A DNA stretch of 11,018 nucleotides from CAG-841 sp963656825 (lineage in GTDB: Bacteria > Bacillota > Clostridia > Oscillospirales > CAG-272). This document shows positions 6,217 through 11,018 of the stretch, one piece after another. Every line of letters begins with the position of its first letter. Positions within the stretch are counted from its first letter, which is position 1. The stretch spans positions 1 through 11,018 of the forward strand of contig CAVKJG010000053.1 in assembly GCA_963656825.1 (NCBI GenBank). The letters run 5' to 3'. A program made the position numbers and the translations under genes. The notes below the pieces were generated by a model. The model searched no databases. It was not told the origin of the DNA and saw only the letters and a list, made by a program, of their open reading frames with translations.

Positions 6217-7028
6217 AAACCTTGTCCAGAATATATATACCGCTTATATTCGCGCTGCTTTATGCGCCGATACTTGTGGTTATAATCTTTTCCTTCAACC
6301 GAGCAGGCTCGCTCAATCACTTTTCAACCTTTTCACTGCACTGGTACAAGGAGCTTTTCAGCGATTCCACAGCGCTTACGGCGCTTAAAAATTCGCTTTC
6401 GCTCGCGGTGATATCGTCGCTTCTCGCAACGCTTATCGGCACATTTGCCGCGTTCGGAATAAACGCTATGAGAAACCGTCACCTTAAAACCGCGGTGATG
6501 TCCGTGACAAACGTCCCGATGATGAACCCCGATATCGTTACGGGCGTGTCGATGATGCTTCTTTTCGTCGCGGCTATGTCCGTTCCGTTTATACCGATAA
6601 AATTCGGCAAAGCCACTATGATAATCGCGCATACCACATTTTCTCTGCCGTATGTCATTCTGTCCGTGCTTCCGCGCTTCAAGCAGATGGATCGCTCCAT
6701 ATGCGACGCCGCGCTCGATCTCGGCTGTACGCCCGCACGCACGTTTTTCAGAATAGAGCTTCCGATGGTGCTCCCGGGAATAATATCCGGACTTATGCTC
6801 GGCTTTACGCTTTCGCTCGACGATTTCGTAATAAGCCATTTCGTTTCCTCTCCGGACTTTCAGACGTTGCCTTTATACATCTACAACCAGACGGCACACG
6901 AGGTAAAATACAGTATGTATGCTCTCTGCTCGCTTATGGTGTTCGCAATACTTATACTGCTTTTCCTTGTCAATTTTGCAGGCTCGTTCGGAAAGAAAAA
7001 GCCGAAAACGGCAGGAGGCGCAAAATGA
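6213..7028 (+). CDS. potC: Spermidine/putrescine ABC transporter permease PotC
   Basis: This is the second permease subunit of the importer, with 271 residues and about six membrane segments. The EAA loop is at about 165-194 (DAALDLGC at its start). A SLDDFVISHF stretch at 201-210 is typical of PotC. The start overlaps the potB stop as ATGA, with a near-perfect AAGGAGGT at 6197-6204, 8 bases upstream. A lysine-rich cytoplasmic C-terminus (residues 261-265) fits the positive-inside rule. Translation is probably coupled to potB and potD through the overlaps. Confidence 0.92.
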   Translation: MKTLSRIYIPLIFALLYAPILVVIIFSFNRAGSLNHFSTFSLHWYKELFSDSTALTALKNSLSLAVISSLLATLIGTFAAFGINAMRNRHLKTAVMSVTNVPMMNPDIVTGVSMMLLFVAAMSVPFIPIKFGKATMIIAHTTFSLPYVILSVLPRFKQMDRSICDAALDLGCTPARTFFRIELPMVLPGIISGLMLGFTLSLDDFVISHFVSSPDFQTLPLYIYNQTAHEVKYSMYALCSLMVFAILILLFLVNFAGSFGKKKPKTAGGAK

Positions 7029-8287
7029 TGAAAAAAATCGTTTCCGTTTTCTTTGCCGCATTGCTTTTTGTTTCGGCACTGATGCTTTCCTCCTGCGGAA
7101 ACACGGACGGAGAAAAGGATCTCGGCGACGCCGTAACGCTTTACGTTTACAACTGGGGCGAATACATTTCCGACGGCTCCGACGGCTCGCTCGATGTGAA
7201 CCGCGCCTTTGAAGAATACTGCCGCAGCGTTCTGGGCAAAAATGTAAAGGTGAACTATTCGACATATTCTTCAAACGAGGATCTCTACGCAAAGCTTTCA
7301 AGCGGAGCGGTCAGCTATGACGTTATCATTCCTTCCGACTATATGGCGGCGCGGCTTGCCTCCGAAGGACTTATAAAAGAGTTCAATCCTGCCGAAAGCA
7401 TTGAAAACTACAAATATATTGAAGACCGTTTCAAAGGACTTTACTACGATCCCGACGAAAAATACAGCGTTCCCTATACGTTCGGCACGGTCGGCGTTAT
7501 CTACAACACCAAATACGTCCCCGAGGACGAAGAAAACATCGGCAGCTGGGCGCTTTTGTGGGACGAAGATTACACGGGAAACATTCTTCAGTTCAACAAT
7601 CCGCGCGACGCCTTCGGAACGGCGCAGTTTTATGACGGAACGAGCGTAAACTCCGAAAATCCGGACGATTGGCGCTCCGCACTCGAGCTTCTTGTAAAAC
7701 AGAAATCCATAGTTCAGGGCTATGTTATGGACGAGGTTTTCAACAAGATGAAGGGCGGAAGCGCAGCCGTCGCGCCGTATTACGCGGGCGACTTCTTTAC
7801 CATGTACTCCGACAACGAAGATCTTGACTTTTTCTATCCCGAGGAAGGGACAAACGTCTTTGTCGATGTTATGTGCATACCCTCAAGCACGAAAAATTTC
7901 GATCTTGCAAAGGAATATATAAACTTTATGCTTTCGGAGGAGATCGCCGTTGCAAATGCGGAATATGTCTGCTATGCGTGGCCGAACACTCTTGTAAAGA
8001 ACAATGAAGAATATATAGAATATATGACCGAAGAAGTCCACCCCGACGCGATATCCATTCTTTACGATTTCGATATGTCGAATATGGAATTCTTCTATGA
8101 CCTTCCCGACGAAACAAGAGCAACGATGAACTCGCTCTGGGAAGACCTGAAGATCGAAAGCAATATCGGTATTGCGATATATATTATCTGCGCCGTTATA
8201 ATCGTCGCGCTGATTTCCGTCTTTACCGTAAGATTTATAATAAAGCGCAGAAGAAAATATTATTTTGATAAATACTCTGCAAACTGA
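7025..8287 (+). CDS. potD: Polyamine-binding lipoprotein PotD, with an extra C-terminal membrane anchor
   Basis: PotD is the extracellular solute receptor that hands polyamines to PotBC. A signal peptide ends in the lipobox LSSC (Cys24 is lipidated). The binding domain keeps the aromatic and polar contacts of the family: Trp44 and Tyr47 in YNWGEYI, and Ser104 and Tyr106 in IIPSDYM. A Phe279-x-Asp281 pair stands where spermidine-type PotD usually has Trp-x-Asp; Phe there is typical of putrescine-type PotF. At 420 residues it is longer than usual (about 350). The excess is a hydrophobic segment at about 381-402 followed by KRRRK at 407-411, an apparent second anchor. The start ATG at 7025 overlaps the potC stop and sits 6 bases after AGGAGG (7013-7018); ATG 7028 is equally possible. 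An upstream in-frame extension to 6701 overlaps potC and is rejected. Confidence 0.9.
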   Translation: MMKKIVSVFFAALLFVSALMLSSCGNTDGEKDLGDAVTLYVYNWGEYISDGSDGSLDVNRAFEEYCRSVLGKNVKVNYSTYSSNEDLYAKLSSGAVSYDVIIPSDYMAARLASEGLIKEFNPAESIENYKYIEDRFKGLYYDPDEKYSVPYTFGTVGVIYNTKYVPEDEENIGSWALLWDEDYTGNILQFNNPRDAFGTAQFYDGTSVNSENPDDWRSALELLVKQKSIVQGYVMDEVFNKMKGGSAAVAPYYAGDFFTMYSDNEDLDFFYPEEGTNVFVDVMCIPSSTKNFDLAKEYINFMLSEEIAVANAEYVCYAWPNTLVKNNEEYIEYMTEEVHPDAISILYDFDMSNMEFFYDLPDETRATMNSLWEDLKIESNIGIAIYIICAVIIVALISVFTVRFIIKRRRKYYFDKYSAN

Positions 8288-8305
8288 AAGGAGATTCTTG
8301 ACAAA

Positions 8306-8635
8306 ATGAAAAAGGCTTCGCGCATCATATGGGGAATTCTTATCCTTGCGCTCGGCGTTATCCTTTTCGGAAACGCGGCAAAGCTGTGGGACGTAACCCT
8401 TTTCTTTGACGGCTGGTGGGCAGTTGTTGTAATGCTTCTGGCGCTGTTTTCAATCTGCACCGACAAGCCCAACATTGTAAATGTTTATTTTCTGCTCTTC
8501 GGCGGCGTTATGCTTTTCAAGGAACAAGGCATATTCATAGCAAAGGATACAAGCTCATGGCTTATAGCGCTTGCGCTTCTCATTGTCGTTGGAGGAATAA
8601 GCGTAATAATCCGCGCGGTATCAGGCTCAAAATAA
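8306..8635 (+). CDS. Small multi-pass membrane protein, LiaI/LiaF-like (DUF5668-like)
   Basis: The 109-residue protein has four hydrophobic segments (about 7-25, 35-51, 57-71 and 84-103), with Lys/Arg at both ends. It begins with a basic KKASR stretch followed by WGILILALGVILFG, which resembles the membrane region shared by LiaI and LiaF-type envelope-stress proteins. That assignment is from memory of the family and is moderate at best. AAAGGAG at 8287-8293 overlaps the potD stop codon and lies 12 bases before the ATG, slightly long. The gene shares the operon with potABCD and ends just before a strong terminator. I cannot state its function; a role with the transporter is possible but unproven. 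Confidence 0.75.
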   Translation: MKKASRIIWGILILALGVILFGNAAKLWDVTLFFDGWWAVVVMLLALFSICTDKPNIVNVYFLLFGGVMLFKEQGIFIAKDTSSWLIALALLIVVGGISVIIRAVSGSK

Positions 8636-8661
8636 ACGCCTGCCGGATTCCGATAAGAAAC

Positions 8662-8696
8662 AAAAATCCTCACGGCGGTTGCCGTGAGGATTTTTT
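8662..8696. terminator. Bidirectional intrinsic terminator
   Basis: A perfect 15-base-pair stem joins 8662-8676 to 8681-8695 with loop GGTT (8677-8680). A T-run lies at 8691-8696 on the plus strand and an A-run at 8662-8666 gives the T-run on the minus strand. It sits between two convergent genes and can end both the pot operon and the yerC-like gene. Confidence 0.92.
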
Positions 8697-8699
8697 ATT

Positions 8700-8993
8700 T
8701 TATTTTTTCTTTTCTTCAAGACGGTCAAGCACGAGCCTGTATCCGTCGCTGCCGTAGGAAAGGCACTTACCCACACGGCTTATCGTCGCCGTGCTTGCGC
8801 CTGTTTCCTTTGATATCTCCTGATAATTTTTCTTTTCCGCAAGCAGCCTTGCAACCTCAAATCTTTGTGAAATATCAAGAATTTCCTTTATCGTGCAGGC
8901 GTCCTCGAAAAATTTATAGCATTCATCAACGGTTTCAAGCGAAAGTATCGCTTCAAAAAGAGCGTCCGTCGCAGAAGAGCGCAGTTTATCCAT
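8700..8993 (-). CDS. YerC/YecD family TrpR-related DNA-binding protein
   Basis: The 97-residue protein belongs to the family of TrpR-like helix-turn-helix proteins called YerC/YecD in Firmicutes. The helix-turn-helix is at about 57-78 (NYQEISKETG followed by ASTATISRVG), a strong match to the family pattern. The N-terminal half (residues 1-55) is helical and should form the dimer. The start at 8993 is supported by GGAGG about 8 bases upstream on the minus strand. It has its own promoter (9025-9053), which lies within an inverted repeat, so autoregulation is possible. It is divergent from the EamA gene. Ligand and targets are not known to me; it may not bind tryptophan. Confidence 0.88.
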   Translation of the reverse strand: MDKLRSSATDALFEAILSLETVDECYKFFEDACTIKEILDISQRFEVARLLAEKKNYQEISKETGASTATISRVGKCLSYGSDGYRLVLDRLEEKKK

Positions 8994-9017
8994 AAAAATC
9001 CTCCGCAGATTTATTTG

Positions 9018-9049
9018 CTTTAACAGTATATCACTTTATTTTGTTAAAG
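9018..9049. promoter_or_regulatory. Inverted repeat over the yerC-like promoter, candidate operator
   Basis: CTTTAACA at 9018-9025 and its exact complement TGTTAAAG at 9042-9049 flank a 16-base spacer. The arms overlap both ends of the minus-strand promoter: the spacer covers most of the region between the -10 and -35 boxes. A dimeric repressor bound here would block RNA polymerase. The neighbouring helix-turn-helix gene is the obvious candidate regulator. Confidence 0.55.
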
Positions 9050-9053
9050 TCAA
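9025..9053 (-). promoter_or_regulatory. Sigma-A-type promoter of the yerC-like gene
   Basis: On the minus strand TTGACT (9048-9053) and TATACT (9025-9030) are separated by exactly 17 bases. Each differs from consensus by one base. The leader to the start codon would be about 25 bases. Confidence 0.85.
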
Positions 9054-9082
9054 GTAAAAAATGAAAAGTCGGAATGTAGTCC

Positions 9083-9110
9083 TTTACAAACCCCGAAAAC
9101 GTGATATAAT
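9083..9110 (+). promoter_or_regulatory. Sigma-A-type promoter of the EamA gene and probably sdaA
   Basis: TTTACA at 9083-9088 and TATAAT at 9105-9110 are 16 bases apart, and TGA before the -10 makes an extended -10 element. Its -35 box is 29 bases from the -35 box of the divergent yerC-like promoter, close enough for shared control. Confidence 0.75.
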
Positions 9111-9146
9111 GAATATAACCCATATACTTTGAAGGAGATGACAGAT

Positions 9147-9560
9147 ATGTGGTTTATATTTGCGATTTTATCGGCTGTGTTTGCCGCGCTTACGTCGATA
9201 CTTGCAAAGGTCGGAATAAACGGTGTAAATTCCAATCTTGCGACGGCGATACGGACGATGGTTGTCGTGCTTATGTCGTGGGGAATGGTTTTCATAACAA
9301 ACGCGCAGAGCACAATAACAGAAATAGACCGTAAAAGCTGGCTGTTTCTTATTCTTTCGGGACTTGCGACCGGCGCGTCGTGGCTTTGCTATTACAAGGC
9401 TTTGCAGTCGGGCGATGTGACAAAGGTCGTCCCGATAGACAAGCTCAGCGTTGTTTTCACGCTTGTGCTTGCGTTTGTTTTCCTGCACGAAAAATTCGAT
9501 ATAAAATCGCTTATCGGGTGTATTCTTATCGGCGCCGGAACGCTTGTAATGGTTCTGTGA
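9147..9560 (+). CDS. Single-domain EamA/DMT-family transporter
   Basis: This is a membrane transporter of the drug/metabolite superfamily, with 137 residues and five hydrophobic segments (about 2-22, 31-51, 66-85, 93-113 and 119-136). The stretch with PIDKLSVVF followed by LHEKF is typical of the EamA domain. Most EamA proteins carry two such domains in tandem; this has one, so it probably works as a dimer, like the short members of the superfamily. The ATG at 9147 is chosen because AAGGAG (9132-9137) is 9 bases upstream. ATG 9138 is too close to it, and TTG 9129 would put the site inside the gene. The substrate cannot be read from the sequence. The next gene, 51 bases on, breaks down serine, which hints at amino acid traffic but proves nothing. 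Confidence 0.85.
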   Translation: MWFIFAILSAVFAALTSILAKVGINGVNSNLATAIRTMVVVLMSWGMVFITNAQSTITEIDRKSWLFLILSGLATGASWLCYYKALQSGDVTKVVPIDKLSVVFTLVLAFVFLHEKFDIKSLIGCILIGAGTLVMVL

Positions 9561-9611
9561 GCCGCGTCCGGTACGCTGCAAAAAAATTTTATCTGCGGAG
9601 GATAGCGAAAA

Positions 9612-10814
9612 ATGCAATCCATAAGAGAAATATATAAAATAGGAAGAGGTCCTTCGAGCTCGCACACGATGGGTCCCGAAAAAGCAGCAAAGCTCTTCCT
9701 TCAAAAGCATCCCGACGCCGACAGCTTCAAGGTGATTCTTTACGGCTCGCTTGCAAAGACGGGAAAAGGTCATCACACCGATCTTGCGATAAACAGCGTT
9801 CTCGGCGAAGGCAGGACAAAAATAATTTTCGACACGGAAACAGTCAATCTTCCGCACGAAAACACAATGGATTTTATCGCTTATTCCTCCGGTAAAAAAG
9901 CCGGCGCAATGCGCGCGCTGAGCATCGGCGGCGGAGATATTTCGGTTGAAGGCATGCCGTCGGTAACGCCTGCGGAAATTTATCCGGAAAACAGCTTTGC
10001 CGATATCGCGGCATACTGCAAAAAAAACAATCTGCGCCTGTCGGATTACGTTTACAAATACGAGGGCGATGAAATAAAAGAATATCTTTTTCTTGTCTGG
10101 TCAACAATGAAAGCCGCCGTCGCAAAAGGACTTTCCGAGGGCGGCGTACTCGAGGGCGGGCTCGGCGTACAGCGGAAAGCGGCAGTGCTTTTCGGTCAGC
10201 ATCCGAAAAACGAAACCGACGCAAACAGAGAAAATCGCATTGTCTGCGCTTATGCCTTTGCCGTCGGCGAGCAGAACGCCGCGGGAGGAACAGTCGTTAC
10301 CGCGCCCACCTGCGGAGCGTGCAGTGTTCTTCCCGCCGCGCTTAAATATATGCAGGAAACGCACGGCTTTTCCGACGAAAAAATAATAAATGCGCTTGCC
10401 GTCGGCGGCATTATAGGGAATATTGTAAAAACAAACGCCTCGATAAGCGGCGCGGAATGCGGATGTCAGGCTGAAATGGGTACGGCTTGCTCAATGACTG
10501 CCGCTGCCCTTTGCGAGCTTTTCGATATGACTCTGAGTCAGACGGAATATGCCGCAGAGGTCGCAATGGAACATCATCTCGGGCTTACCTGCGATCCCAT
10601 CGGCGGACTTGTACAGATTCCCTGCATCGAACGCGGAGCGGTTTCGTCCATGCGCGCGATAAACGCGCTCAGTCTTGCAACCTTCCTTGCGGATTCAAGT
10701 AAAATTTCCTTTGATAATGTCGTTAAAACAATGTATCGCACGGGCAAGGATATGAATGCCCGCTATCGCGAAACCTCCGAAGGCGGTCTTGCTTACACAT
10801 ATAAAAAATCCTGA
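9612..10814 (+). CDS. sdaA: L-serine ammonia-lyase, iron-sulfur-dependent, single chain
   Basis: The enzyme converts L-serine to pyruvate and ammonia using an oxygen-sensitive 4Fe-4S cluster. The 400-residue chain carries the short beta domain first (motif GPSSSHTMGP at 13-22) and the alpha domain after about residue 150. The alpha domain shows ENRIVCAYAFAVGEQNAAGG (207-226), TAPTCGAC (230-237) and ASISGAECGCQAEMG (276-290). By homology to structurally known enzymes the cluster ligands should be Cys285 (GCQ), Cys327 (TCDP) and Cys338 (PCIER). Several further cysteines (212, 234, 237, 283, 293) are present. Some clostridia split this enzyme into sdaAA and sdaAB; here it is fused, at the short end of the fused range. 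GGAGG lies about 10 bases before the ATG. No clear promoter is seen in the 51-base gap, so it is likely read from the EamA promoter. Confidence 0.93.
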   Translation: MQSIREIYKIGRGPSSSHTMGPEKAAKLFLQKHPDADSFKVILYGSLAKTGKGHHTDLAINSVLGEGRTKIIFDTETVNLPHENTMDFIAYSSGKKAGAMRALSIGGGDISVEGMPSVTPAEIYPENSFADIAAYCKKNNLRLSDYVYKYEGDEIKEYLFLVWSTMKAAVAKGLSEGGVLEGGLGVQRKAAVLFGQHPKNETDANRENRIVCAYAFAVGEQNAAGGTVVTAPTCGACSVLPAALKYMQETHGFSDEKIINALAVGGIIGNIVKTNASISGAECGCQAEMGTACSMTAAALCELFDMTLSQTEYAAEVAMEHHLGLTCDPIGGLVQIPCIERGAVSSMRAINALSLATFLADSSKISFDNVVKTMYRTGKDMNARYRETSEGGLAYTYKKS

Positions 10815-10817
10815 CCG

Positions 10818-10960
10818 TACTTTTCTTTGGAAAAGAAAAGTAGGCAAAAGAAACTTCAATCATCGGGAAGGATATGCAGATTTTTTAATATCTGCACAGA
10901 CAGGTTTACAAAAAAGGCAAAAGAAGCTTCGGTTATCGGGAGCGATATGCAGATTTTATA
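10818..10960. repeat. Dispersed intergenic repeat, copy 2, with two tandem units and a hairpin
   Basis: An 11-base-pair hairpin with a 3-base loop (TACTTTTCTTT 10818-10828, AAAGAAAAGTA 10832-10842) begins 4 bases after the sdaA stop. Two units follow, starting at 10843 and 10916 (period 73); their 42-base cores share 36 bases. The second core is 38/42 identical to 18-59. Unit one ends in a further small hairpin, TGCAGAT with ATCTGCA, near 10876-10897. No T-run follows the first hairpin on the plus strand, so it is not a standard terminator, though it may mark the 3' end of the sdaA transcript. Confidence 0.75.
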
Positions 10961-11018
10961 AAGCCCTCTCCGTCACGGCAAGCCGTGCCACCGCCCTCTT
11001 CTCGGCGAAGCCTGCTCG
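10961..11018. other. GC-rich non-coding tail with a small hairpin
   Basis: CACGG 10974-10978 and CCGTG 10983-10987 form a hairpin with loop CAAG. The sequence is distinctly more C-rich than the A-rich repeat before it and reads like the start of a different repeat cut off by the window end. I see no gene in it. Confidence 0.4.

Noticed and set aside
6701..7024. In-frame N-terminal extension of PotD
   Set aside because: It overlaps the 3' half of potC, and the lipoprotein signal peptide begins exactly at 7025 after AGGAGG.
10843..10957. Tandem units near the right end as a possible CRISPR array
   Set aside because: Only two units, about 42-base cores that differ from each other, no regular spacers and no cas genes.
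1..11018. Possible insertion sequence or genomic island bounded by the end repeats
   Set aside because: No transposase or integrase, no target-site duplication visible, and the genes between are ordinary chromosomal ones. The repeats are reported only as repeats.

Overview
The window comes from an endospore-forming member of the Firmicutes, most likely a gut-type clostridium (class Clostridia; my inference). The reasons are two sporulation-specific genes (spoIVB and spoIIE), AGGAGG-type ribosome binding sites, sigma-A-like promoters, a YerC/YecD-type TrpR-related regulator and an oxygen-labile iron-sulfur L-serine ammonia-lyase. All of it looks chromosomal. I see no transposase, integrase, phage gene, CRISPR array, tRNA or rRNA.

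Layout. Positions 1-328 hold a dispersed repeat, a T-rich stretch and three hairpins leading into spoIVB (329-1354). A 178-base gap with a long-range paired, possibly structured RNA and a candidate Spo0A-type promoter leads to spoIIE (1533-3938). A 296-base gap then carries a strong promoter and a leader with an intrinsic terminator ahead of potABCD (4235-8287), a complete polyamine ABC importer whose three gene junctions are all 4-base ATGA overlaps. A small four-segment membrane protein gene (8306-8635) ends the operon at a bidirectional terminator. A yerC-like regulator lies convergent on the minus strand (8700-8993). A divergent promoter region (8994-9146), with an inverted repeat spanning the yerC-like promoter, also drives a single-domain EamA transporter (9147-9560) and probably the single-chain L-serine ammonia-lyase (9612-10814). 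The window closes with a second copy of the repeat found at its start.

How the genes work together. SpoIVB is the forespore protease that signals pro-sigma-K activation, and SpoIIE is the septal phosphatase that activates sigma-F; here they are neighbours. PotABCD imports spermidine or putrescine. The EamA protein and serine ammonia-lyase may form a small transport and catabolism unit, but that link rests only on spacing.

The protein-coding genes belong to known families, and I do not see a wholly new protein system. The most interesting parts are non-coding: the paired element before spoIIE, the potA leader with its intrinsic terminator, the operator-like inverted repeat over the yerC-like promoter, and the dispersed repeats at both window ends. 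Protein oddities are a second membrane anchor on PotD, an acidic tail on PotA, and spoIIE in the place where spo0A usually follows spoIVB.
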